Shown here: positions 22,765-30,673 of the stretch, piece after piece
Layout of the letters: each line of letters opens with the position of its first letter
Numbering within the stretch: position 1 is the first letter of the stretch
From: Chloroflexota bacterium
GTDB lineage: Bacteria; Chloroflexota; Anaerolineae; Anaerolineales; Villigracilaceae
DNA length: 64,000 nt
NCBI GenBank assembly: GCA_021787595.1
Contig: JAJYLQ010000013.1
Span: forward strand, 1-64,000
Direction of reading: 5' to 3'
Position numbers and translations under genes: made by a program
Notes under the pieces: generated by a model
Seen by the model: the letters and a program-made list of their open reading frames with translations, nothing else
What the model was told of the DNA's origin: nothing
The model's database searches: none

Positions 22765-22862
22765 CAATCACCACAACGCTGAGAAAACGCAGCGCTTAGT
22801 CACGGAGATCACGAAGAACTCTTTGCGCCCACAAAAAATCTCTGTGGACTTTGTGCCTTTGG
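22765..22862. repeat. CACGGAGATCACGAAG-type word repeats
   Basis: The spacer holds ACGCTGAGAAAACGCAGCG (a small palindrome) and TCACGGAGATCACGAAGAAC followed by TCTCTGTGGACTTTGTGCC, related to the accacgaag/ctctgtg words seen at 10681. No gene is visible. Confidence 0.5.
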
Positions 22863-22876
22863 GATGAACCAACATG

Positions 22877-23164
22877 CTAAACCTGTTCGAAGCGCGAGAC
22901 CGGGACAACGAATAACGTGGCGCGCTTCTCGATGGATTCGCCGGATCGTTCGGGACGGCGGCTGGAAGCGGCTGCCGTTTCGCGGACCAACGCCACCGCC
23001 GAATCGACTCTTGCATCGTCAACGCCCATCATCAGGGTTGCCACACCGCTGCGGAGCAATCCGCCCGTCGAGGCGATGCGCGTGACGCGGTATTCGGCGC
23101 TGGTCAACGCGCGGATCAAAGCATCGGCTTCGTTGTCCTTGATAATCACGATGATCATCTTCAT
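22877..23164 (-). CDS. PII-like cyclic-di-AMP receptor family protein, short form
   Basis: This 95-residue protein has the PF06153 (DarA/PstA-type) ferredoxin-like fold pattern: start MKMIIVIIKDNEADALIRAL, ligand-loop motif STGGLLRSGVATLMMGVDD, and end KRATLFVVPVSRFEQV. In DarA/PstA these regions bind cyclic-di-AMP at trimer interfaces. Here the usual GFL and N are LL and V, so affinity may differ. GGAGG precedes ATG 23164. It lies downstream of the long-form paralogue at 23245, in the same order as the pair at 40625-42794, and is most like the short protein at 42525. Confidence 0.8.
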   Translation of the reverse strand: MKMIIVIIKDNEADALIRALTSAEYRVTRIASTGGLLRSGVATLMMGVDDARVDSAVALVRETAAASSRRPERSGESIEKRATLFVVPVSRFEQV

Positions 23165-23181
23165 GGCGAACCTCCGTGCGT

Positions 23182-23242
23182 GTGGGGGCACAGCGTGATC
23201 TCAAGCCAGCCAAGCCGCGTCGAAAATCTGCTGTGCCCCTAC
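23182..23242. repeat. GTGGGGGCACAGC...GCTGTGCCCCTAC inverted repeat
   Basis: Terminal arms of 13 bp (23182-23194 and 23230-23242) face each other across 35 bp. This is a copy of the GTAGGGGC family, placed between two PII-like genes. Confidence 0.8.
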
Positions 23243-23244
23243 GC

Positions 23245-23577
23245 TTATATTTCTTCATATCTTTCCACCGGCAGGCAAAACACCGTCGCGCCGCCGACCG
23301 TCACCGGGACCGGCGTGGGCATGGGCAGCGGCGAACCTTCCAACGGCATCGTCAAATATTCCACGCGCTGGCGGCAGGATGCACGCAGGGCGGCCAGCGC
23401 CTCTTCTTCGTGCTCATCGGGCAGGCCGATCAACAGCGTGGCATTGCCGCGTCCGAGAAATCCGCCGGTGCTTGCCAGGTAGACGATGGGCGCGCCCAAA
23501 GGTTCCAAAGCACGCGTTGCCGCGTCCACGTCCTGGTCGTGTACCACGGCCAGCATCAATAGATGGATGGTTTTCAT
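23245..23577 (-). CDS. PII-like cyclic-di-AMP receptor family protein, long form
   Basis: The 110-residue protein has the same PF06153 pattern: MKTIHLLMLAVVHDQDVDAA, the full ligand motif STGGFLGRGNATLLIGLPDE, and the end ATVFCLPVERYEEI. It carries an insertion (MPLEGSPLPMPTPVPVTVGG) before the last strand. That insertion and the VERYEEI end match the domain fused to the antiporter at 40625, so the two are closer to each other than to their neighbours. ATG 23577 has GGAGAAG upstream. It is probably co-transcribed with the short form downstream. Confidence 0.82.
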   Translation of the reverse strand: MKTIHLLMLAVVHDQDVDAATRALEPLGAPIVYLASTGGFLGRGNATLLIGLPDEHEEEALAALRASCRQRVEYLTMPLEGSPLPMPTPVPVTVGGATVFCLPVERYEEI

Positions 23578-23621
23578 GATCCGCTTCTCCATCGCCACAT
23601 CTTTCTTTTAGGATACCACGA

Positions 23622-26018
23622 TTAATCGGCGGATACCACCAGCGGCGCGTGATCGGTGATCGTAACGGTTTTGCCATTCGGGAATGACACATCGGTTCGA
23701 TCGTGGCCGCGCACGATCTTCATTCCTTTGTGTTGAATCGTCACAGTCCACGCAAACGGGTTTTTGCCCTCGAGCCGGACGCGCGTCGGCGAGTAGATCG
23801 TCACGCCGAGGGTTTGCAAAAACAATCCAACTGGTGCGAGGCCGATCAATGCGCCGCGTTCGCCGATGCCGCTCCCGGTATCGGCATGATAGCGCGCATA
23901 AAACGTCTTGTTCTGTTTCAGGCTCCCGATGATCGCGTTCATCAAATGCGCAACCAGGCGCGCGGCCTCGTTTCGGAATCCATAGGCCAGCAGCCCCTCG
24001 CCGATCAAATGGTTCCAGTGGAGATAAACGCTGTTCGCAACGGTATCCGCAGAGAACGGCGGACTTTCCGCTTCACGGTCCGGGACGAACGGGATGGCTG
24101 GCACGCCGAACGGACGGTCGAAACGATCCGCGTCGAGGAAGGAACGTCCAATCAAAACCTGCGCGCGCTGTTCGTCCGGGATGTGCGCCCAAAGCGGGGT
24201 AAACAGCGTGATGTCCTCGATGGTCGCGTCCACCCTGCGAAGGATGAATTTATCCCTGTCTTCCAAACCTTTGACGCTGACGCTCCCGATCTTCGAAAAA
24301 ACTTTTTCGCTGGTCGCGACCAAGCCGCCGCTGCGCCATTGGAATTGTTCGATGATTTCGGACTCACCTTTTGCTTTTTGGCTGAGCATCTCACTGATTT
24401 CGACCACGGGCCGCGCCGCTGCGGGATTTTTGGATTGAATCTCGATCAACAAGCGCGCCGGCGTCTCGGACACAAAATGCGGGCGCATGTTGCCGGGGCC
24501 TTTGTGTCTGGCAATGACCTTGCCGCTCGAAGTTTGTTTCGTGGCGCGATCGCGATACGCATATAACGCGGAGCGCGGGTCCCAGCTTGTTTCGACGGAG
24601 GCGCGCAATGCGGCGGCTTGCGCCTGTAAAAGATTCGCATCGTCGTTTCGATTGAGGATACCCGCCATCGAGATCAACGCATTCGCTTCGCGGTAAAGCA
24701 TGGCCTCCAGCTGCGGGTTATGCAGCGCGGAAATCTTCACGCCCTGCGACCACGGATGCCATGTGTCGAAAAGCGGATGATCCTCGAAGCCGGTTTGCAA
24801 AACATGATCCCAGGCTGGGATGCCATCGCGGTCGGGATCGTGATCGGGCGAAAACCAGCTCCAGAAAAATGCCAGCAGTTTGGGAAATGTTTCTTTTACG
24901 AATTCTTCATCCCGTGTGTACTGATAATAATTCCACGCGAGGCTGGCGATCAGCGGCTCGGCCAGGAATTTAGCGCGCTGCCCGCCAAGGCCAGGACGCC
25001 CGTCAACGGAACCGGATTCGGTTTGAACACTCAGAAAGTTTTCAATGAGTCCGCGGAGGAGATTGGGCGCGGCGGGAAGCAGGCTGGCAAGGTAATACGA
25101 ATCGAGCGGCGTTTGTCCGCTCCACGCCGGCGGATAATCATGGCCGTCGCCGCGATGCGAATTGCCGCCGTCCGGCTGGCGCGACTGGACAAAGGAGGAA
25201 CAAGGCAAATGATCGGAATTTGAATAGAACAGACTCAGCGCGGCCTTTTGACTGAATGCCAGCGCGGCATCCCAATCTGCATCGCCGGTCTGGATATCGA
25301 GCGTATCGCCTGCGTCCAGCAATTCGATGCGCGTGCGCTCCGCGTCCCACGGGCGCGCCGCGATGTGCCGCGCCAATTCGAATGAAGATTCAGCCGTTGC
25401 TTCGGAGGCCAGCGTCCACGTTACCGTGCTCGTGGATCGAGGGTTGAGTTCGAGATCAACAGTCAGGGAGGGATGCGGCCCGGAGCCGGGATTCGGCCCG
25501 CCGGTCATGAATAGAACCGGAGCGAGCCCGCCCGTTCCTCCGGCGAGAACGTTGACCATCTGCTGCTGCGCGGGCGCAAAGGATTGTCCATCCAGCGGAG
25601 TCAACGCGCCGCACAATTCAACATTGAGCCTGCGCGCAAAGTCTGTGCGATTGGCAACGACCAGCCGCCCGGCCAACGCATGTGATTCGGGAACCCAATA
25701 TTCGGCGGAAACATCCAGATCATCAAAGGGAGAAAAGGTCAGCAACAATAAATTGGGATAAAAGCGGCGAAGCAATAATGGCGAATGAAATTCAGTTGGA
25801 TTCGTGACTGTCTTGCCCATCTCGCCAAATCTATAAAAGAGACGCATGTTGCGGGCACGCAATCCGTATGTGGTTCGGATGGCAAGTGCGACCGGTTCCC
25901 CTGTGCCGAATTCGAATTCCCAGATATGATCGTTGACGTAATCCGTTTTACAAAGGCGGGCATCCGCTGCAATCGTCAGCGAAAGCGGATCGCCTGCCTT
26001 GAGTGACCAATCGCGCAT
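23622..26018 (-). CDS. Alpha/alpha-barrel glycosidase-like protein
   Basis: The 798-residue protein has an N-terminal beta-sandwich part (about 1-270; YRFGEMGKTVTNPTEFHSP, PNLLLLTFSPFDDLDV) and a toroid of helical hairpins (about 285-740; DSYYLASLLPAA, PLIASLAWNYYQYTRDEEF, DHDPDRDGIPAWDHVLQ, NSVYLHWNHLIGEGLLAYGF), ending in a small beta domain. This layout is that of GH63/amylo-alpha-glucosidase-like enzymes, and DPDRDGIPAW is typical of the acid-bearing loop. No signal peptide is visible, so it is probably cytoplasmic, acting on an alpha-glucoside or mannosyl-glycerate-type substrate. The exact family is uncertain. Confidence 0.65.
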   Translation of the reverse strand: MRDWSLKAGDPLSLTIAADARLCKTDYVNDHIWEFEFGTGEPVALAIRTTYGLRARNMRLFYRFGEMGKTVTNPTEFHSPLLLRRFYPNLLLLTFSPFDDLDVSAEYWVPESHALAGRLVVANRTDFARRLNVELCGALTPLDGQSFAPAQQQMVNVLAGGTGGLAPVLFMTGGPNPGSGPHPSLTVDLELNPRSTSTVTWTLASEATAESSFELARHIAARPWDAERTRIELLDAGDTLDIQTGDADWDAALAFSQKAALSLFYSNSDHLPCSSFVQSRQPDGGNSHRGDGHDYPPAWSGQTPLDSYYLASLLPAAPNLLRGLIENFLSVQTESGSVDGRPGLGGQRAKFLAEPLIASLAWNYYQYTRDEEFVKETFPKLLAFFWSWFSPDHDPDRDGIPAWDHVLQTGFEDHPLFDTWHPWSQGVKISALHNPQLEAMLYREANALISMAGILNRNDDANLLQAQAAALRASVETSWDPRSALYAYRDRATKQTSSGKVIARHKGPGNMRPHFVSETPARLLIEIQSKNPAAARPVVEISEMLSQKAKGESEIIEQFQWRSGGLVATSEKVFSKIGSVSVKGLEDRDKFILRRVDATIEDITLFTPLWAHIPDEQRAQVLIGRSFLDADRFDRPFGVPAIPFVPDREAESPPFSADTVANSVYLHWNHLIGEGLLAYGFRNEAARLVAHLMNAIIGSLKQNKTFYARYHADTGSGIGERGALIGLAPVGLFLQTLGVTIYSPTRVRLEGKNPFAWTVTIQHKGMKIVRGHDRTDVSFPNGKTVTITDHAPLVVSAD

Positions 26019-26063
26019 AGCACTATTGTACGGGCAGATGAGCTTGAGGTCAAAGGGTATAAT

Positions 26064-26151
26064 TTAGTCTGTTAGTCGCGTAGTCGGTTAGTCCGATAGC
26101 CGCTTGGGTCACGCGACTACAAGGCCACATGACTACGAGACTAGCAGACCA
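26064..26151. repeat. TAGTCG-word imperfect palindrome
   Basis: TTAGTCTGTTAGTCGCGTAG and further TAGTCC/TAGCCG units face GCGACTACAAGG, GACTACGAGACTAGCAGACC. It is the same family as the hairpin in the thrS leader (3487-3570). It immediately precedes the MaoC ribosome site GGAGAC, and a TATAAT at 26058-26063 could start a transcript at this hairpin. Confidence 0.72.
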
Positions 26152-26162
26152 GGAGACAAAAC

Positions 26163-26612
26163 ATGCCCGGACTTTATTTCGAAGAATTCAGCGTGGGACA
26201 AAAGATCGTCACAGCGGGAAGAACCGTTGCGGAAAGCGACATCGTGACCTTCGCCGGTTTATCGGGCGACTACAACTCGATTCACACGGACGCGGAATTT
26301 AGCAAGACCACGCCGTTCGGCCAGCGCGTCTCACATGGACTTTTGGGCTTGTCCATCGCATCGGGCCTCGCCATGCGGACGGGAATCATGGAAGGCACCG
26401 TGATGGCTTTCCGCGAGATCAACGAATGGAAATTCGTCAAACCGATCTTCATCGGCGATACGATCCATGCCGAATTGAGCATCGCCGAGACAAAAGCTTT
26501 GCCGCGCATCGGCGGAGGCTCGGTGACACTTTCCATCGAAGTCAAGAATCAAGGCGGCGACGTCTGCCAGCGTGGAACCTGGAACATTCTTGTGGCGTCC
26601 AAGCCAAAGTGA
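26163..26612 (+). CDS. MaoC-family (R)-specific enoyl hydratase-like protein
   Basis: A single hot-dog-fold domain of 149 residues. The catalytic Asp/His motif of MaoC hydratases is present in FAGLSGDYNSIHTDAEF, followed by GQRVSHGLLGLSIASGL. Such enzymes add water to trans-2-enoyl-CoA in fatty acid or beta-oxidation pathways; the chain length cannot be read. GGAGAC precedes ATG 26163. The following 76 bp is rich in GCAAAACGCAAA words, so the gene is probably a separate unit from the PBP. Confidence 0.88.
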   Translation: MPGLYFEEFSVGQKIVTAGRTVAESDIVTFAGLSGDYNSIHTDAEFSKTTPFGQRVSHGLLGLSIASGLAMRTGIMEGTVMAFREINEWKFVKPIFIGDTIHAELSIAETKALPRIGGGSVTLSIEVKNQGGDVCQRGTWNILVASKPK

Positions 26613-26688
26613 TGTAAGCAAAGCGCAAAAAAAGCAAAACGAAAAAACAAAACGCAAAGAGTAAAACGCAAAAAGAACGCCGAGATTT

Positions 26689-29600
26689 ATGACACAAGAC
26701 GGTCCAACCGATAAATTCAAACGGCTGATCCAATCCGAGGCGGAGACGCGCGCCGAGCCGACGCCTGCGCTGCGTTCTTCAGCGTCCCAGCCGGCACGCG
26801 CGGACACAACGCCGACTCCGTCGAAGCCCGCGAAGGACAACATGCCGCTTCCCCGCCGCGTAGATGCGATTGATTTGGAAGGGACGCGCGTCACGCCTGC
26901 CGCGTTCGAGACGAAGACGGGCCGCCGGTACGGGACTCAGCTCCCGGTTCCCCCGGCCCCGCCGCGAAACGCCGCGCCGCACCTGAGATTTGATCCGCGC
27001 AATTTGGGCTGCCTGATTCGCGGGTTGATCGTCCTTGTATTCATTCTTGTCATCATCGGCTTATGCCTCGGCTCGTTCGCGGTGTATGAATATTATTCCA
27101 TTGCCAGTTCGCTCCCGTCCGTCAGCGATTTGCAGCAGCGCGCCGCGCAATTCGAGACCACGCGCATCCTCGACCGCAACGGCGATTTGCTTTATGAAAT
27201 CATTGATCCGAACGCGGGACGCCGCACGTATGTGACCCTCGACAAGATTTCGCCCGCATTGGTGGCCGCGACCATCGCGACCGAAGACAGGGATTTTTAC
27301 AGTCATCCCGGCTATGATGTTTTTGCGATCATCCGCGCCATCTGGCAAAACTACACCACCGGCGGCACGGTCTCCGGCGCTTCGACGATTACGCAGCAAC
27401 TGGCGCGCGACATTCTTCTGTCACCGGAAGAACGCGGCCAGCGAACGTACCTGCGAAAAGCGCGCGAGATCATCCTGGCTGCGGAGATCACGCGCCGATA
27501 CACCAAGGACCAAATTCTCGAGCTTTATCTGAACCAGATTTATTACGGCAATCTCGCTTACGGAATCGAAGCCGCGGCAGAGACATACTTTGGGACGACC
27601 GCCGACAAATTGACCGTCGCACAGGCGGCGTTTCTTGCAGGGCTTCCGCAGTCGCCGTCTGTTTATGATATCTACACCAACCGCGATGCGACCCTGGCGC
27701 GCGACCAGTTGGTATTGAGCCTGATGACACAGGCCAGCTATGAGCAGAATTGCATCAGCGTCAGCAACAGCCCGCAGCCTGTTTGCGTCAGCCCGGCAAA
27801 CGCGGCGGAGGCCGCAACTGAGATCCGCAATTACAACTTCCAGCCGCCGGTCATCAACATGCGCTATCCGCACTGGGTCAATTATGTGCGCTCGCAGCTC
27901 GAATCAAATTATGACGCGCAGACCATTTATCATTCGGGCTTCACGATCTATACGACGCTCGATCCGACACTGCAGGATTATGCCCAACAGGTCGTTACCA
28001 ACCAGATCGCGAAACTGACTGCCAACAACGCCACAGACGGGGCGCTGGTTGCCATCCAGCCGTCCACTGGTGAGATTCTCGCCATGGTCGGCTCGGCGGA
28101 TTATTACAACACGGCCATTTCGGGGCAGGTCAATATGGCGGTCAGCGAGACGCGCCAGCCAGGTTCATCCATCAAGCCGGTCAATTATGTGGCGGCGTTC
28201 GAAAAAGGCTGGACGCCCGCCACACTGATCTGGGATGTGCCTTCTCAATTCCCGCCGTCGGGTGATCCCAACGACCCGCGCCCGCCGTACATCCCCGTCA
28301 ACTACGACGGAAGATTTCACGGCCCGCTTACGGTCCGCATGGCGCTGGCAAACTCGATCAACATTGCTGCCGTGAAAACGCTCCAGTTCGTCGGCATCTA
28401 CGGCGATCACGGCTTCATTGCCATGGCGAAGCGTTTGGGAATTACATCGCTCAATCGCAGCGATTACGGCCTGTCGCTGACGCTGGGCGGCGGCGATGTG
28501 AGCGTGCTCGAAATGACCGGCATGTATTCGGTCTTCGCGAACAGCGGCGTGAGAATTCCCCCGGTTTCGATTCTCAAGATCGTGGATCACCTAGGCAATG
28601 TCGTTTATCAATATTCGCCGCCGCAGGGCGATCAAGCCATCAGCCCTCAACATGCGTACCTGATCACATCCATTCTGTCCGACAATCAGGCGCGCGCCAT
28701 GGAGTTCGGGACGAATTCGGCGCTGAACTTGTCGTTCCCGGCGGCGGCCAAGACCGGGACGAGCAACGATTTCCGCGATAACTGGACGCTCGGTTACACA
28801 CCCGACCTCGCGGCGGGCGTCTGGGTTGGCAATGCGAATTACACGCCGATGGTGAACACAACCGGACTCACCGGCGCGGCGCCGATCTGGTCGCAGTTCA
28901 TGCAGTTCGCCGTCCCGTATGTGACGAATGGAAAACCGAGTCCGTTCGTTCGTCCCGCGGGAATCGTGGAGAAAATCATTTGCTCGCTCTCCGGCACACA
29001 ACCGTCGCAGTGGTGCAAAGGCGGGACGCGCACCGAGGTCTTCGCATCCGATCAATTGCCTTTGCCGCCAAGCCAGGATTTGCGCCGCCAGATTACGCTG
29101 GATACCTGGACAGGTTTGCAATCTTCGCCCGACTGCGGAAGCGACTTCACACATCCGCAGATCGTCATCAATGTCAGTGATCCGTGGGCCATCAAATGGT
29201 TCGGCACAAAAGACGGGCGCAACTGGCTCAACAATAATAATTTTCCTGTCCCGCCGGTTTTAGCGCCACAGCAGCAATGCAGTAAAAACGATCCGCGCCC
29301 AACGCTGGCGCTCAGCGTCAATGAAGGCGATGTTGTCACACAGTCCACGCTTGCCATCACGGGCACCGCGGATGCAACCGGCGGCTTCAAATCCTGGAGA
29401 CTCGAGTTCGGGCTGGGCAATGATCCCGGCGGCTGGACGATGCTCGCACACAGCAACCAGCCGATTGATAACGGGCTGATGTTCAATTGGGATTTGTCCA
29501 ACCTGCCAAACGGGATGATCACTTTGCATCTTTACGCGGCCGGCAAGAACGGCTATGCCGAACGCTTTGTCCACTTTACGCTTCAAGCCCCGACTCCGAC

Positions 29601-29742
29601 TCCGCCGCCGACTGCCACAGCGCTACCTTCGCCGACGCCATTCCCAACGCCGACAAATACCCCCGTGCCGATCATTCCAACCGATACGCCGACGGCTATT
29701 CCTGCCCCCACCGATACACCGGTCCCTGCTACAACACCATAG
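26689..29742 (+). CDS. Class A penicillin-binding protein (PBP1A/1C-type)
   Basis: A bifunctional peptidoglycan glycosyltransferase/transpeptidase of 1017 residues. A disordered cytoplasmic N-terminus (1-105) precedes one membrane helix (about 107-130). The GT51 domain (about 150-330) includes ATEDRDFYSHPGYD, GASTITQQLARD and RKAREIILAAEITRRYTKDQ. The transpeptidase (about 430-740) has the active-site Ser in QPGSSIKPVNYV near 492, the SxN motif ANSINIAAVK, and KTGT in AAKTGTSNDFRDN near 687. A beta-rich C-terminal domain (ITGTADATGGFKSWRLEFG) and a Pro/Thr tail follow. It is anchored in the membrane and acts outside. Confidence 0.95.
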   Translation: MTQDGPTDKFKRLIQSEAETRAEPTPALRSSASQPARADTTPTPSKPAKDNMPLPRRVDAIDLEGTRVTPAAFETKTGRRYGTQLPVPPAPPRNAAPHLRFDPRNLGCLIRGLIVLVFILVIIGLCLGSFAVYEYYSIASSLPSVSDLQQRAAQFETTRILDRNGDLLYEIIDPNAGRRTYVTLDKISPALVAATIATEDRDFYSHPGYDVFAIIRAIWQNYTTGGTVSGASTITQQLARDILLSPEERGQRTYLRKAREIILAAEITRRYTKDQILELYLNQIYYGNLAYGIEAAAETYFGTTADKLTVAQAAFLAGLPQSPSVYDIYTNRDATLARDQLVLSLMTQASYEQNCISVSNSPQPVCVSPANAAEAATEIRNYNFQPPVINMRYPHWVNYVRSQLESNYDAQTIYHSGFTIYTTLDPTLQDYAQQVVTNQIAKLTANNATDGALVAIQPSTGEILAMVGSADYYNTAISGQVNMAVSETRQPGSSIKPVNYVAAFEKGWTPATLIWDVPSQFPPSGDPNDPRPPYIPVNYDGRFHGPLTVRMALANSINIAAVKTLQFVGIYGDHGFIAMAKRLGITSLNRSDYGLSLTLGGGDVSVLEMTGMYSVFANSGVRIPPVSILKIVDHLGNVVYQYSPPQGDQAISPQHAYLITSILSDNQARAMEFGTNSALNLSFPAAAKTGTSNDFRDNWTLGYTPDLAAGVWVGNANYTPMVNTTGLTGAAPIWSQFMQFAVPYVTNGKPSPFVRPAGIVEKIICSLSGTQPSQWCKGGTRTEVFASDQLPLPPSQDLRRQITLDTWTGLQSSPDCGSDFTHPQIVINVSDPWAIKWFGTKDGRNWLNNNNFPVPPVLAPQQQCSKNDPRPTLALSVNEGDVVTQSTLAITGTADATGGFKSWRLEFGLGNDPGGWTMLAHSNQPIDNGLMFNWDLSNLPNGMITLHLYAAGKNGYAERFVHFTLQAPTPTPPPTATALPSPTPFPTPTNTPVPIIPTDTPTAIPAPTDTPVPATTP

Positions 29743-29750
29743 GATCAACC

Positions 29751-30437
29751 ATGCGACTCGAGGATTTGAACTGGATGGATGTCGAAAAATATCTCCAGCA
29801 TGAAGACCGGCTGATGCTGATCTTCGGGGCGACCGAACAGCATGGCTATCTCAGCTTGCTGACCGATATAAAAATTCCCCTTGCTTTGGCCGATGCCGCG
29901 TCGCAGGCAACGGGTGTGCTGGCTGCGCCGCCGCTGAACTTTGGCGTGTCGCCCTATTTCCTTGCCTATCCGGGAACGATCAGTTTGCGGGTCGGCACGC
30001 TGATTGCGGCAGCGGAAGATATCGTCCGGTCCGCGTATGGGCATGGCTTCCGGCGCCTCCTCATCATCAACGGTCACGGCGGCAATTCGCCGGTGCGCAA
30101 TCATCTGCACGAAGTCAACAATTCCCTGCCCGATCTAAGGCTCAATTGGTACGATTGGTGGCTGTCGCATTCGGTTGAGGCGGTCGCCTTCAAACATAAT
30201 GTCAAACCGGCTCATGCCAACTGGCTGGAGGCTTTTCCGTTCACTGTCGTTGGCGACATGCCCGAAGGGAACAAGACTCCGCCCAACGTCCCAAGCGCGA
30301 TCGTGGACGCAAAGACCGCCCGCCAGGTTTACGGCGACGGGTCGTTCGGCGGGCCGTACCGCGTCGGCGACGATGTCATGCGCGAACTTTTCGACGCGGC
30401 GCTGGAAGATATATTGAAATTGTTAGAATTCGATTAG
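29751..30437 (+). CDS. Creatininase-family amidohydrolase
   Basis: The 228-residue protein shows the metal-binding motifs of the creatininase superfamily (PF02633): LIFGATEQHGYLSLLTDI near residue 22 and RLLIINGHGGNSPVRNHL near 100, plus AHANWLEAFPFT (the usual AGExETS-like segment, here diverged). Members hydrolyse cyclic or linear amides, such as creatinine or formylated riboflavin intermediates; the substrate here is unknown. Start ATG 29751 lies 8 bp after the PBP stop, so it is probably in the same transcript. Confidence 0.82.
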   Translation: MRLEDLNWMDVEKYLQHEDRLMLIFGATEQHGYLSLLTDIKIPLALADAASQATGVLAAPPLNFGVSPYFLAYPGTISLRVGTLIAAAEDIVRSAYGHGFRRLLIINGHGGNSPVRNHLHEVNNSLPDLRLNWYDWWLSHSVEAVAFKHNVKPAHANWLEAFPFTVVGDMPEGNKTPPNVPSAIVDAKTARQVYGDGSFGGPYRVGDDVMRELFDAALEDILKLLEFD

Positions 30438-30511
30438 TTGCCTGTAAAGGCCAAATGAATCCGGAGCGCAAGTGGTAGAATCCCCGCATTCAAAGATCGG
30501 AGGAACAAAGT

Positions 30512-30673
30512 ATGTATATAGATCCTAATACCGGTGGAATTCTATTCCAGGCGCTGGCTGCTGCGTTTGTGGCAGTCTCTGGTTTGTTGTTGGTGTTTTC
30601 CGGCAGAATCCGCGGCTACATTTCACAGCTCCGCCGAAAGGCGCGCAAAGATAAAACTGAAGACCAAGAATAG
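30512..30673 (+). CDS. 53-residue single-span membrane protein
   Basis: A perfect-looking ribosome site (CGGAGG, 30498-30503) precedes ATG 30512. The product starts MYIDPNTGGILFQALAAAF, has one membrane helix (about 9-30) and ends in a basic tail RRKARKDKTEDQE. The stop TAG is immediately followed by the ATG of the phosphodiesterase gene with no gap, so it is surely co-transcribed. I do not know a family name. It may help the phosphodiesterase or the downstream membrane protein assemble. Confidence 0.72.
   Translation: MYIDPNTGGILFQALAAAFVAVSGLLLVFSGRIRGYISQLRRKARKDKTEDQE

Noticed and set aside
29487-29750. Upstream extension of the creatininase-family protein into the PBP tail
   Set aside because: The frame is an alternate reading of the Pro/Thr tail codons; ATG 29751 begins the conserved sequence.
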